A stretch of 33,928 nucleotides of DNA from Chitinophaga pinensis (GCA_943329075.2 CALQCM020000051.1:1-33928), one strand, 5' to 3'; positions 7,278 to 15,333 are shown, counted from the stretch's first letter. Notes: generated from the letters alone by a model not told the origin. Program-made: numbers and translations.

Positions 7278-8249
7278 CTACTCGATCCGTATCCCCTGCT
7301 GCTTGATCAGCTTGTCCCACAACTCGAAATCTTTTTTCAGGAAGGCGGCCAGTGCCTCGGGGGTGCCGGTGGCGCCGGTGTCGATGCCCTGACTGGCGAG
7401 ACGGTCCTTGATCTCGGGCATCTGCTGCACTTTGGCGATGTCGGAAGCGAGGCGGCTGATGATCTCGCGTGGCGTATTGGCCGGTGCGAAGAAGGCAAAC
7501 CACGCAAAGACATCGAAGCCCGGATAACCGGATTCGGCCACACTCGGCAGGTTCGGCATGCCGGACCAGCGCTTCTCGGTAGTGATGGCGATGGCGCGTA
7601 GCTTGCCGGAATCGACATGCGGTTTGGAGACGATGGGCGCAGTGAAGCTGACCATGACGTGGCCGCCGATCTGGTCGACCATCAAAGGGCCCGCACCCTT
7701 GTAATGCACAGTCAGCACATCGGTGCCGGTGCGCGCGCGGAAGAGTTCGCCGGCCAGATGCGTCGGCGTGCCGGGGCCGGGCGTGGCGAAGGTCATCTGG
7801 CCCGGTTTGGCTTTCGCCAGCGCGATCAGTTCCTTCACGTTGCGCGCCGGCAGCGCCGGATGCACGACGATCATGTTCGGCGAAGTGGCGCCCATCGCGA
7901 TCGGCGCGAAGTCCCTGAACGGATCGTAGGGCAGCTTCGCGTAGAGGCTGAGGTTGGTGGTCAGCGAATTGTTGGCGATGAACAGCGTAGAGCCGTCGGC
8001 CGGCGCCTTCGCCGCGAGTTCTGCGCCGAGGTTACCGCCGGCGCCGGCACGGTTGTCGATGATCAGGTTCTGGCCCAGCAGCGACGGCAGCTTGACGTTG
8101 ATGACGCGCGCGACGATGTCGTTGCCGCCGCCGGGCGGGAAGGGCACGATCAGGCGGATCGGTTTGTTCGGGTATTGTTGCGCGAATGATGGCGCGCTGG
8201 TTGATGCCGCAAGCGTTGCCATCGCAACTACGAACAAAATTCTGTGCAT
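7278..8249 (-). CDS. Bug-family substrate-binding protein 3
   Basis: 323 aa. Signal peptide 1-23 ends SFA before Q24. The ligand loop is PFPPGGGNDIVAR and the second block DNRAGAGGNLG is standard, but the hallmark ADGYTL is changed to ADGSTL, losing the usual tyrosine. The C-terminus WDKLIKQQGIRIE is intact. GAGGAGAAACTC just before ATG 8249 is a strong ribosome site; the open frame continues upstream through type D repeats, which is not coding. It is the last gene of a minus-strand run after the ABM protein and flavin reductase (gaps of about 140 bases), so its ligand may be the substrate of that pair. Unproven. Confidence 0.95.
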   Translation of the reverse strand: MHRILFVVAMATLAASTSAPSFAQQYPNKPIRLIVPFPPGGGNDIVARVINVKLPSLLGQNLIIDNRAGAGGNLGAELAAKAPADGSTLFIANNSLTTNLSLYAKLPYDPFRDFAPIAMGATSPNMIVVHPALPARNVKELIALAKAKPGQMTFATPGPGTPTHLAGELFRARTGTDVLTVHYKGAGPLMVDQIGGHVMVSFTAPIVSKPHVDSGKLRAIAITTEKRWSGMPNLPSVAESGYPGFDVFAWFAFFAPANTPREIISRLASDIAKVQQMPEIKDRLASQGIDTGATGTPEALAAFLKKDFELWDKLIKQQGIRIE

Positions 8250-8298
8250 TGAGTTTCTCCTCGCGTGTTTCATCATTGGCTGACCAATTTCAAATCCG

Positions 8299-8374
8299 TC
8301 TCTCCCGCGAAAGCGGGAGTCCAGTTTTTTACTTTTCCCGAACTGCTGGGTTCCCGCTTTCGCGGGAATGACGG
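8299..8374. repeat. Type D REP inverted pair (D1-D2)
   Basis: tcccgcgaaagcggga at the left and ttcccgctttcgcgggaa at the right form facing palindromes about 20 bases apart. This sequence type is common between genes of many proteobacteria. It sits between the flavin reductase and Bug 3, where it could end or trim the transcript. Confidence 0.85.
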
Positions 8375-8389
8375 AGCAGGGGGCGCACC

Positions 8390-9076
8390 CTATTTGCGTC
8401 TGACAATACGCGGCATTTTGGCCGTACCCTTCGGCGTGCCTTTGAGGTCCGCCCACGCCGGACGTGCGACATTGACGATTTCACCGAGCTGCGCATAGGC
8501 CGAGCCGGACAAACGGCAGGCCGGGTCGAGCAGGCGCGGATCGATGCGCCCGTTTTTCCATACCGCCTTGCTGACGTGTGCGTGCACGATGCGCGCCAGC
8601 ACGATGTGGGTGTTGTTGTCGTCGACGATCTGCATGACCTTGCACTCGAGGTGCGCCTTCGCCTCGCCGACGCGCGGCGGCCGCACTTTGGCCGACGGCA
8701 CCGTGGTGAGCCCGGCCCATTCGAATTCGCTTTCCTCATGCGGAAAATCACCCGAGGAAAAATTCATCTGCTCGATCAAATCCATCGACACGATATTGAC
8801 GACGAACTCCGGGATCTTGCGCAGATTGCTGACGTTGTCCTTTTCGCCGGTGGAACCGAAGGCGCAATAAAACGGGTCGCTGCCCATCAGGTTGAAATAT
8901 GAATAGGGCGAGACGTTGGGCACGCCTTGTTCCGAAATGGTCGAGATCCAGCCGATCGGACGCGGGATCACCATGCCCGTCATCAACTGGTAAAAATCAC
9001 GTTCCCTGAAATCCTCCGGACCGACATCGAGATCGCGATCGAGTGTTTCGGGCGGGGCAGTATGCGAACCGGCCAT
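8390..9076 (-). CDS. Flavin reductase-like / FMN-binding split-barrel protein
   Basis: 228 aa, cytosolic. The motifs RPIGWIST (39-46) and NVSPYSYFNLMGSDPF (about 54-69) are those of the flavin reductase-like split barrel that binds FMN; KDNVSNLRKIPEFVVNIV continues the fold. Such proteins supply reduced flavin to monooxygenases or act as flavoenzymes themselves. The basic C-terminus (KGTAKMPRIVRRK) is an ordinary extension. Its upstream neighbour on the same strand encodes a secreted protein with two ABM-type domains, and downstream is a Bug receptor. The partner oxygenase is not in this window. Confidence 0.9.
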   Translation of the reverse strand: MAGSHTAPPETLDRDLDVGPEDFRERDFYQLMTGMVIPRPIGWISTISEQGVPNVSPYSYFNLMGSDPFYCAFGSTGEKDNVSNLRKIPEFVVNIVSMDLIEQMNFSSGDFPHEESEFEWAGLTTVPSAKVRPPRVGEAKAHLECKVMQIVDDNNTHIVLARIVHAHVSKAVWKNGRIDPRLLDPACRLSGSAYAQLGEIVNVARPAWADLKGTPKGTAKMPRIVRRK

Positions 9077-9220
9077 GATTGCCTTTCAAAAATGCACAGG
9101 GAAATTGAAAATGTTAGCACAGGCCGCGTGCGCGGCTGTTGTTGCAAACGGGAATCAAACCGGCTGCCAATGCGCGCCCCGCTGCGCGATTGCGCAGTGC
9201 GGGGCGTGGTCGAGCCGCTG

Positions 9221-9916
9221 CTAGTTGATCGAGCGGTAGAAGCGCTCGTCGTAGAGGCTGCCGCTCATCGGCGCCAGTGTTTCGCGGAACTTCACCTTGT
9301 GCGGTGCCGCTTCGCCGGCGTCGCTGGCCGCCTTGTTTTTCCAGATCTCAACCACCGTCACATGGTTCGGGCGGCTGATTTGCGTCAGTACCTCGAAGCG
9401 GATGGCACCAGCGTCGCTGCGGCTGTTGGCGGTCATGTCCTTGACGAGGTTGATGCCGCGTTCTTTTTCGGTCGGCACGATATCGACGTGGGTTACCGCG
9501 AAAATCCCGCCTTTGCTCAGCGCCGCCGGTGTGTTTACCGCGCCGATCCCGAGCGCCGAGTGCGGGCGCTCATCATAGGCGCTGCGCAGCAGGCCTGTAA
9601 GTTTTTCGCGGAATTCTTTGGTGTGTGCGGCTTCTGCGTGGGCCGTCAAGGCGGCTTTGTCTTTCCAGGCTTCCAGAATCACGAACTGGTCAGGCTGGCC
9701 GATGCGCTGCAGCACTTCGAAACGCAGATTGCCTGCTTCCTTCATGCTGGCGTCGCTGAGTTTTTTGGCGAGCGGGCGCACCTTGTCCTTGTCGGCGAAG
9801 TTGGTGTCAAAATAAGTGACGATGTAGGCGGTGTCGCTGTCCGCGGCGCACGCAACCGGCGTGAGGCCCAGCGACAGCATGGCGATGGCGATGAGCAAAC
9901 GTGAAAATTTCAGCAT
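9221..9916 (-). CDS. Exported protein with two tandem ABM-type (dimeric alpha-beta barrel) domains
   Basis: 231 aa. A signal peptide (about 1-24, PVACA) directs it to the periplasm; the cysteine lacks a good lipobox. Domain 1 (about 28-118) and domain 2 (about 133-228) are internal repeats: FEVLQRIGQPDQFVILEAWK is echoed by FEVLTQISRPNHVTVVEIWK, and SAYDER by SLYDER. This matches antibiotic-biosynthesis-monooxygenase-like domains, which include cofactor-free oxygenases and heme- or quinone-handling proteins. A tandem pair in one chain may form the barrel that other members build as dimers. Catalysis in the periplasm is not shown. A 30-base GC-rich hairpin around 9176-9205 follows the stop and may terminate transcription. 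Confidence 0.82.
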   Translation of the reverse strand: MLKFSRLLIAIAMLSLGLTPVACAADSDTAYIVTYFDTNFADKDKVRPLAKKLSDASMKEAGNLRFEVLQRIGQPDQFVILEAWKDKAALTAHAEAAHTKEFREKLTGLLRSAYDERPHSALGIGAVNTPAALSKGGIFAVTHVDIVPTEKERGINLVKDMTANSRSDAGAIRFEVLTQISRPNHVTVVEIWKNKAASDAGEAAPHKVKFRETLAPMSGSLYDERFYRSIN

Positions 9917-10083
9917 GGTTCCCCTCCGTGGTTGATCGATATGATCGGCCGCCCCGGATTTTCCGGTGGCAGGGGGATCATGCTACGCATGCGGCCTGAA
10001 AATGCAAGTGGGATATGGCGACGCGATGTCGAATTGGCCTCGCGATAAAGATTGTGCATGGCCCCGGCTGGCGTTCGGGAGGC

Positions 10084-10177
10084 GATGGGTTTCGGCCCTA
10101 CAGGCCTCTACCCATCCTACAAATTGGCGGGTTACCAACGGCTCGTAGGATGGGTGGAGCGCAGCGATACCCATCAT
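10084..10177. repeat. Type C REP inverted pair (C6-C7)
   Basis: C6 (10084-10120) and C7 (10145-10177) repeat the head and tail forms found around the RAYT gene, separated by 24 bases. This is three kb from the transposase, showing the element has spread locally. It ends ten bases from the stop of Bug 4. The rest of the 9917-10186 gap shows nothing recognisable. Confidence 0.8.
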
Positions 10178-10186
10178 CCGACGCGG

Positions 10187-11149
10187 CTAATCGACCTTCA
10201 CGCCCGCCAGCTTGATGGCGAGCTTCATCTTGGCGAGCTGTGCCTTGATATGGGCGCCGTATTCCTGCGGCGTGCTGCCGATCGGTTCGGCGCCGACGCC
10301 GGCGAGGCGCTCCTTGAATTCCGCGCCCTTGATCGCCTGGTTTTGCTGGGCGTTGAGCTGCGCAATGATGGCGGCCGGCGTTTTTGCCGGCGCCACCAAG
10401 CCGTACCAGCCCGACCATTCATAACCCGGCACTGTCTCGGCCACCGTCGGAATCTCGGGGGCAAGTGCGGTGCGTTTGCTGCTGGTGACGCCAAGCGCGC
10501 GCACCTTGCCGGCTTTCACCGCAGGCAGCACCAGCGGTGCGACCAGCACCGTTAATTGAATTTGTCCGGCCATAGTGTCGGTGAGCGCCGGTGTCGTGCC
10601 CTTATACGGCACATGCAGCAGGTTGATGCCGGTCATGCTCTTGAACACTTCAGTCGCCAGATGCGGCGCCGAGCCCGAACCGGCCGAACCGTAGCTCAAC
10701 GAGCCCGGTTTGCTCTTGGCGAGCGCGATGAGTTCTTTCACGCTGGCGGCGGCGACCGCAGGATTGACGATCAGAAAATAGGGCGCCGCGGCGAGCAGGC
10801 TGATCGGCGCGAAATCATCGACCAGATCGTAGGGCAGCTTGTCGAACAACGCGACGACGTTGGGCTGCTGCGAGGTGATCATCGCCAGCGTGTAGCCGTC
10901 GGGGGCGGCGTGCGCGGCGATTTCAGAGCCGATGTTGCCGCTCGCACCGGCGCGGTTGTCCACCACTACCTGCTGGCCGAGTGATTCGGACATCTTCGCG
11001 GCGACGAGGCGCGTGACGATGTCGGCGCCCGAGCCCGGCGTGTTCATGACGATGATGCGCAGGGGTTTTGTGGGATATTGTTGTGCGTTCGCCCCTGATG
11101 CGATGGCCAGCAGCGTCGCCGCCAGCATTGTTTTGTTCATGTGTTGCAT
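10187..11149 (-). CDS. Bug-family substrate-binding protein 4
   Basis: 320 aa. Signal peptide about 1-22 (GANA before QQ). The first ligand loop is NTPGSGADIVTR, so the usual PFPPGG is replaced; the second block DNRAGASGNIG and PDGYTL are standard. The C-terminal segment is AKMKLAIKLAGVKVD, lacking the common WGKVI tryptophan. AGGAGG seven bases before ATG 11149 fixes the start at MQHMNK; the internal ATG 11140 is an alternative. It is transcribed divergently from Bug 5 across 134 bases. The altered loop suggests a ligand different from its neighbours (inference). Confidence 0.94.
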   Translation of the reverse strand: MQHMNKTMLAATLLAIASGANAQQYPTKPLRIIVMNTPGSGADIVTRLVAAKMSESLGQQVVVDNRAGASGNIGSEIAAHAAPDGYTLAMITSQQPNVVALFDKLPYDLVDDFAPISLLAAAPYFLIVNPAVAAASVKELIALAKSKPGSLSYGSAGSGSAPHLATEVFKSMTGINLLHVPYKGTTPALTDTMAGQIQLTVLVAPLVLPAVKAGKVRALGVTSSKRTALAPEIPTVAETVPGYEWSGWYGLVAPAKTPAAIIAQLNAQQNQAIKGAEFKERLAGVGAEPIGSTPQEYGAHIKAQLAKMKLAIKLAGVKVD

Positions 11150-11283
11150 GTAAGTCCTCCTGGAAGGCCGCATTGTAACGCGCTGTGCGCGCGTCCAATG
11201 AGGCGCGGGCCGCATCGCAGTAGAATCAAGTAATCAAAGCGGCGACGCCACGCGCCGCACGGCAATTTTCTGGAGGAGCACGC

Positions 11284-12249
11284 ATGCAAACCCGATTCCC
11301 GCGCGCAGCCGTTGCGTTGCTGTGCACGATGAGCGCCGTAACGATGGCGCAGCAGTTCCCGTCAAAACCGATCCGCATGGTCGTGCCATTTCCGCCCGGC
11401 GGCAGCGTCGACACCGTGGCACGTTTGATTGCGCCAAAAATGTCCGAGTCGCTGGGCCAGAGTGTCATCATCGACAACCGCGCCGGTGCCTCAAGCAACA
11501 TCGGCATGGAAGCGGTGGCGCGCGCCGCGCCTGACGGTTACACGCTGCTCATCAACACCGTGCCGATCGTCGCCAATCCGAGCCTGTTTCCGAACATCAC
11601 GTTCAATCCGCAGCGCGACTTCGCGCCGGTTTCAATGGTGGTGGACGGCGCAAGCATTCTCTTCGTGCATCCGTCGGTGCCGGCAAAAAACGTGAAGGAA
11701 CTCGTTGCACTGGCCAAAGCGCGTCCCGGCACGCTGAAGTTCACCTCGTCGGGGGCCGGCACGCTGCCGCACCTCGCCACCGAGCTGTTGCGCTACATGA
11801 CCAAAATCGATCTCGTGCACGTCGCCTACAAAGGCGGCGGCCCGGCGATGATCGCGCTGATCTCCGGCGAATGTGATCTTTCCATGCAGACGCTGGTGTC
11901 CACCGGCGGTTACATCACGTCGGGCCGGCTGCGCGCGTTGGCGGTGACGAGCAAGAAGCGCCTCGGTGCGATCCCTAACGTGCCGACCATCGCCGAATCG
12001 GGCGTGCCGGGTTATGAGTTCAACACCTGGGTCGGCGTGCTGGCGCCCGCGGCCACGCCGCCAGCGCTGATCAAGCTGTTGAATGAACACGCCGTCAAAG
12101 CCGCGCGCTCGCCGGAAGTGACGGAGCGCGTCACGCGTGAAGGCGCCGATGTGGTGGCGGGTTCGCCGGAGGCATTCAAGGCCACTATCGCTGCGGACAC
12201 CGCGTTATGGAGCAAGGTGATCCGCGAAATGAATATCAAGGCAGATTAG
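11284..12249 (+). CDS. Bug-family substrate-binding protein 5
   Basis: 321 aa. Signal peptide 1-22 (TMA before QQ). PFPPGGSVDTVAR (35-47) and PDGYTL are canonical; the second block is DNRAGASSNIG, with Ser in place of the usual Gly. The strong site CTGGAGGAG precedes ATG 11284. The promoter region is shared with divergent Bug 4. The last 19 codons (AADTALWSKVIREMNIKAD) and the following eight bases are copied again at 12353-12417, beyond a type A repeat; the gene itself is complete. Confidence 0.95.
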   Translation: MQTRFPRAAVALLCTMSAVTMAQQFPSKPIRMVVPFPPGGSVDTVARLIAPKMSESLGQSVIIDNRAGASSNIGMEAVARAAPDGYTLLINTVPIVANPSLFPNITFNPQRDFAPVSMVVDGASILFVHPSVPAKNVKELVALAKARPGTLKFTSSGAGTLPHLATELLRYMTKIDLVHVAYKGGGPAMIALISGECDLSMQTLVSTGGYITSGRLRALAVTSKKRLGAIPNVPTIAESGVPGYEFNTWVGVLAPAATPPALIKLLNEHAVKAARSPEVTERVTREGADVVAGSPEAFKATIAADTALWSKVIREMNIKAD

Positions 12250-12261
12250 TACCGGTCGCGT

Positions 12262-12355
12262 GTAGGGCGCAATAAGCGAAGCGCATTGCGCCGAACGAGA
12301 CGTTCACGACAAAAAGCCGGCGCAATGCCTTTCAGTTATTGCGCCCTACGGGGCT
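12262..12355. repeat. Type A REP pair, copy A4
   Basis: Same arms as A1-A3 (gtagggcgcaataagcg; attgcgccctacgg) but a different spacer (gaacgagacgttcacgac), the sub-type also seen near 16637 and 16927. It separates the true Bug 5 end from its duplicated tail. Its final gggct overlaps the gct that opens the duplicate. Confidence 0.85.
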
Positions 12356-12417
12356 GCGGACACCGCATTATGGAGCAAGCTGATCCGCGAAATGAACATC
12401 AAGGCGGATTAGTACCG
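12353..12417 (+). pseudogene. Duplicated 3' end of Bug 5 gene
   Basis: 65 bases matching 12190-12254 at 61 positions, including the stop codon and the following taccg. It would encode 19 residues ending IREMNIKAD. Of the four differences, three are synonymous and one gives Val to Leu. No start codon or signal is present, so it is not expressed as a protein by itself. It is joined directly to repeat A4. Confidence 0.85.
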
Positions 12418-12425
12418 CCGGCCCC

Positions 12426-12457
12426 GTAGCCCGGAAGGAGCGCAGCGTATTCCGGGG
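12426..12457 (+). repeat. Type B REP, copy B2
   Basis: gtagcccggaaggagcg followed by cagcgtattccgggg. Lies between the duplicated Bug 5 tail and the convergent hypothetical gene. The whole 12250-12477 gap is therefore repeat A4, the duplicate tail and B2. Confidence 0.85.
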
Positions 12458-12477
12458 TAGGGCATATCTGGACGAAC

Positions 12478-12846
12478 TCAGGAAAACTTCGGTGTCACGC
12501 CCGCCAGTTCGTAAAACTCGTGCCAGATCGGCGACTTCTTTTTATCGAGCCAGACCTCGCCCAGCATCTGGCGGAACAGCGGGTCTTTCAGCGCCACGGC
12601 TTTGACCTTCCGGAAAAATTCCTTGCCGTGGTAGACGAGCAGGTCTTCGAGCGGGCTGGCGGCCAGAATGGCGCGCACGCTTTTGGAGATCGGTTCGGCA
12701 TGGATGCGCAGGATGAGTTCCCAGCAAAGATCGGGGTTGTCATTCGGCAGCAGCGCAAACGCCTGGATCGCATGCGCATCATCGTCTTCTTCTTCCTGCG
12801 CCAGGATCCATGCGGCGACTAATCGGGTTTTTTTGAGTTCATCCAT
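12478..12846 (-). CDS. Small hypothetical protein, DUF6869-like
   Basis: 122 aa, soluble, acidic in its first third (AQEEEDDDAH). The pattern of DNPDLCWELILRIH, SPLEDLLVYHGKEF and DPLFRQMLGEVW resembles small all-helical proteins of the DUF6869 type, in which an LEDLL and HG motif is conserved; this is from memory of the pattern and not checked. The function is unknown. ATG 12846 is the only in-frame start; the Shine-Dalgarno is weak. Isolated between repeats, with no operon partner. Confidence 0.7.
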   Translation of the reverse strand: MDELKKTRLVAAWILAQEEEDDDAHAIQAFALLPNDNPDLCWELILRIHAEPISKSVRAILAASPLEDLLVYHGKEFFRKVKAVALKDPLFRQMLGEVWLDKKKSPIWHEFYELAGVTPKFS

Positions 12847-12948
12847 GGAAATGCATTCTGTCGGTTGATGGTTGTTTCGCGCCGCCGAAATGCGACGCTT
12901 CGGCTAACGTGAAGCCCGAATTTAACATCAACGCGGATTGGCGGGTGC

Positions 12949-12979
12949 GGCCCGGAAGGAGCGCGTTGTATCCCCGGGG
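12949..12979 (+). repeat. Degenerate type B REP
   Basis: gcccggaaggagcgcg followed by ttgtatccccgggg matches the B element with several changes in the centre. It lies directly after the end of the decayed ModA-like gene. Confidence 0.55.
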
Positions 12980-12982
12980 CGC

Positions 12983-13468
12983 TCAATGGCTGCCGGGCGT
13001 ATCAAAGCCGGCGTTCCGCCACTGTTCCAGCATCGCAGGTCCGGACAGGAATTTGACAAACTGCGTTGCCGCACCGCCTGCGCCGAGACCCGGGGCAACG
13101 GCAGCGACTTAAACGATGTAGCCCTGCAGCGCTGCCGGCAGCGTGCCGGCGAGGCGCACGCCTTTGGCCGGCAGGATATCGGTGGCGAGGTACAGACCGG
13201 TTTCAATTTCGCCGTCGCGCAGGAGGTTGATGCCGCCTTCGATCGCATTGCGGGAGGTGATCTTCGGCTGCATGATGTCGGCGCAGCCGAGCTGCGCGAA
13301 GACGTTGAGCAAATAGCCGCCGCTGCTGACGACGCGGACGTCGGCGGCGTTCGCGAACGGGAAAAGCGCAAGCAGCGCGGCGAACAGAGAAGTAGCCCGG
13401 AAGGAGCGCAGCGTATTCCGGGGCCGTGCCGGCGCTTGTTGTTCGCGATCGGTGTGACTCTTGGTCAT
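12983..13468 (-). pseudogene. Decayed ModA-like periplasmic binding protein gene
   Basis: One frame runs from ATG 13468 to TGA 12983, interrupted by an in-frame TAA at 13109-13111. Before the stop come a signal core (LFAALLALFPFANA), VRVVSSGGYLLNVFAQLGCADIM and GINLLRDGEIETGLYL-ATDILPAKGVRLAGTLPAALQGYIV. After it, in the same frame, come GGAATQFVKFLSGPAMLEQW and RNAGFDTPGSH, which is the usual C-terminus of ModA-like proteins. At about 160 codons it lacks roughly 100 central residues of the usual 230-260, so it has both an internal deletion and a nonsense codon. Residues 16-26 are translated type B repeat. It resembles orphan solute-binding proteins more than true molybdate uptake. Confidence 0.8.
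13392..13423 (+). repeat. Type B REP, copy B3, in the n-region of the pseudogene
   Basis: gtagcccggaaggagcg then cagcgtattccggg. On the minus strand it is read in frame as RNTLRSFRAT, the same peptide that B1 gives in Bug 2. Confidence 0.85.
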
Positions 13469-13507
13469 TGGGTTTGCGTATTGCCTCGTGACCAGCAACC
13501 GCATTTA

Positions 13508-13538
13508 CCCGGAATACGCTGCGCTCCTTCCGGGCTAC
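13508..13538 (-). repeat. Type B REP, copy B4
   Basis: cccggaatacgctgcg then ctccttccgggctac, inverted relative to B3 and 85 bases away. It lies between the pseudogene and the SDR stop at 13543. Confidence 0.85.
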
Positions 13539-13542
13539 GTTT

Positions 13543-14337
13543 TTACCAAAGCCCCTTCAGCCGTCCGCCGTCCAGATTCAGCGAAACGCCGGTGATATAG
13601 CTCGCGCGTTCGGAGCAGAGGAAGACCGTCGCGTTGGCGAGTTCTTCGGGTTTGCCGAAACGGTTGAGCGCGTTGCGGCGCGCGGCGAGTTTGCGCGCTT
13701 CAGATTCATCCTTGGCGTTCAGTTCGGCCTTCAGGCCCTGCGCGTTGCGCTGCCACAGGTTGGTGTCCACCCAGCCCGGGCAGATGGCGTTGACGTGCAC
13801 GCCGTCTTCGCCGAATTCGGTTGACAGCGATTTGGTGATGTTCAGGAGAGCGCTGTTGGTGATGCCGCTGCCGAACATGTAGGGATCCGGTTCCTTGCCG
13901 GCGCCGCCGATGGTGTTGACGATGCGGCCCCATTTTTTCGCCTTCATGATCGGGTAAACGAGGCGGATCGCGCGGATGAAGCCGAAGAGCTTCGTCTCCA
14001 ACTGTTCCTTCAAGCCGTCGTCGGTCATCACTGCGTAGCGGCCCGAGTACATCTGGCCGGCGTTGTTGACGAGGATGTCCACGGTGCCGAACTGCTTGAC
14101 GGTTTCATCGACGAGCTTCTTGATGTCGGCTTCCTTCGTCATGTCGGCGACCACGCACTTAATATCGCCGCCGGTTTGTTTGGCGAGGTCGTCGCGCGTT
14201 TTTTCGATCGATTCCGCGTTGCGGCCGCTGATCATGACGCGCACGCCTTCTTCGAGGAATTGACGTGCGGTTTCGCGGCCGATGCCGCGGCTGCCGCCGG
14301 TAACGATGGCAACGCGGCCCTTGATGCCTAGATCCAT
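13543..14337 (-). CDS. SDR-fold oxidoreductase with a non-canonical active site
   Basis: 264 aa. The cofactor motif TGGSRGIG is at 13-20 and NNAG at 91-94, both standard for classical short-chain dehydrogenases. The catalytic YxxxK position reads S157-G-I-T-N161, with neither Tyr nor Lys; Y153 lies four residues earlier. The segment before it is NTIGGAGKEPDPYMFG, in which the usual catalytic Ser is Gly or Thr. The C-terminal ERASYITGVSLNLDGG block is normal. It may be a subfamily using Y153 differently, or a non-dehydrogenase. AGGAG precedes ATG 14337. It follows Bug 6 by 27 bases on the same strand, so the two are probably co-transcribed. Confidence 0.88.
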   Translation of the reverse strand: MDLGIKGRVAIVTGGSRGIGRETARQFLEEGVRVMISGRNAESIEKTRDDLAKQTGGDIKCVVADMTKEADIKKLVDETVKQFGTVDILVNNAGQMYSGRYAVMTDDGLKEQLETKLFGFIRAIRLVYPIMKAKKWGRIVNTIGGAGKEPDPYMFGSGITNSALLNITKSLSTEFGEDGVHVNAICPGWVDTNLWQRNAQGLKAELNAKDESEARKLAARRNALNRFGKPEELANATVFLCSERASYITGVSLNLDGGRLKGLW

Positions 14338-14364
14338 GCTGATGCTCCTGGGTTGATAAGTCGG

Positions 14365-15333
14365 TTAATCGATTTTGATGCCCGCAGCGCGGATAATCTC
14401 GCCCCACACGCTGATTTCATGCGCGACGTATTCGCCGAACTGCGCCGTGGTCATGCGGCTGACCTCGGCGGAATTGGCGGCGAGCACTTCCTTGATCTTC
14501 GCTTGTTCCATCGCTGCGTTGAACTCGCTGTAGAGCCTGCTGATGATGGCGCGCGGCGTGCCGGCCGGCGCCCACAGGCCTGAGTAGAGGCCGAGGTCGA
14601 ATTCGCCGACGGTCTCGGCGATGGTCGGCACCTCGGGCAGCTGCGCTGAGCGCTTCGGAAACGAAATCGCCAGCAGATGCAGGCGCCCGGCCTTGGCCTG
14701 CGGCACCGCCGCCGGCACGGTCGAGAACGCCACCGCGGTTTCGCCGGCGATTACCGACGAGGTGGCCGGCACGCTGCCCTTGAATGGCACATGCGCCATG
14801 TCGATATTGGTCATGCGCATCACGCGCACCATGCCCAGATGCGTGATCGCGCCGCTGCCCGACGAGGCGTAGTTGAGCGAGCCGGGCTTGCTTTTGGCGA
14901 GTTCGATCAACTGCGGCAGCGAACGCACGTTGTGCACGGGGTTGGCGATCAACACCATCGGTGAGCCGGCCACCATCATCACCGGTGCGAAATCCTTGAT
15001 CGCGTCGTAGGGCAGTTTCGAATACAGCGACGGCGCGCTGCTGTGGCCGCCCATGTCATTCACAAGCAGCGTGTAGCCGTCGGCCGGCGATTTCGCCACC
15101 ACCGCCGCACCCACCGTACCGCCGGCACCGGCGCGGTTATCAATAATGAATTGCTGGCCGAGTGTTTCCGACAGGCGCTGGCCGATGGCGCGCGCGATCA
15201 CATCAGTGATGCCGCCGGGTGGCCACGGCACGATCAAGCGGACCGGTTTGTCCGGCCAGGTCTGCGCGTGCGCGCTGAACGTAAAAGCAGACGCGCAGGC
15301 GCAGGCCAGCAACGCAAATAGTATTTTTTTCAT
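14365..15333 (-). CDS. Bug-family substrate-binding protein 6
   Basis: 322 aa. Signal peptide 1-23 (AHA before Q24), n-region MKK. The ligand loop is PWPPGGITDVIAR; the second block DNRAGAGGTVG and ADGYTL are standard; the C-terminus is WGEIIRAAGIKID. GGAGGAGG just upstream of ATG 15333 is a very strong ribosome site, which rules out the longer frame to 15531 that runs through a type E repeat. Bug and SDR appear to form a two-gene unit, so the ligand may feed the SDR reaction (inference). Divergent from Bug 7. Confidence 0.95.
   Translation of the reverse strand: MKKILFALLACACASAFTFSAHAQTWPDKPVRLIVPWPPGGITDVIARAIGQRLSETLGQQFIIDNRAGAGGTVGAAVVAKSPADGYTLLVNDMGGHSSAPSLYSKLPYDAIKDFAPVMMVAGSPMVLIANPVHNVRSLPQLIELAKSKPGSLNYASSGSGAITHLGMVRVMRMTNIDMAHVPFKGSVPATSSVIAGETAVAFSTVPAAVPQAKAGRLHLLAISFPKRSAQLPEVPTIAETVGEFDLGLYSGLWAPAGTPRAIISRLYSEFNAAMEQAKIKEVLAANSAEVSRMTTAQFGEYVAHEISVWGEIIRAAGIKID

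Noticed and set aside
7617..8189. Long antisense frames inside Bug genes (for example 7617-8189, 21822-22544, 23046-23708)
   Set aside because: Arg/His/Asp-rich shadow translations of high-GC genes, with no ribosome sites and no known domains.
8299..8374. Regular palindromes that might be a CRISPR array
   Set aside because: The repeats are inverted pairs scattered between genes, not direct repeats with even spacers, and no cas genes are present.
9173..9211. GC-rich hairpin after the ABM gene as a definite terminator
   Set aside because: The stem is imperfect and no T-run follows on the minus strand; mentioned in the gene entry only.
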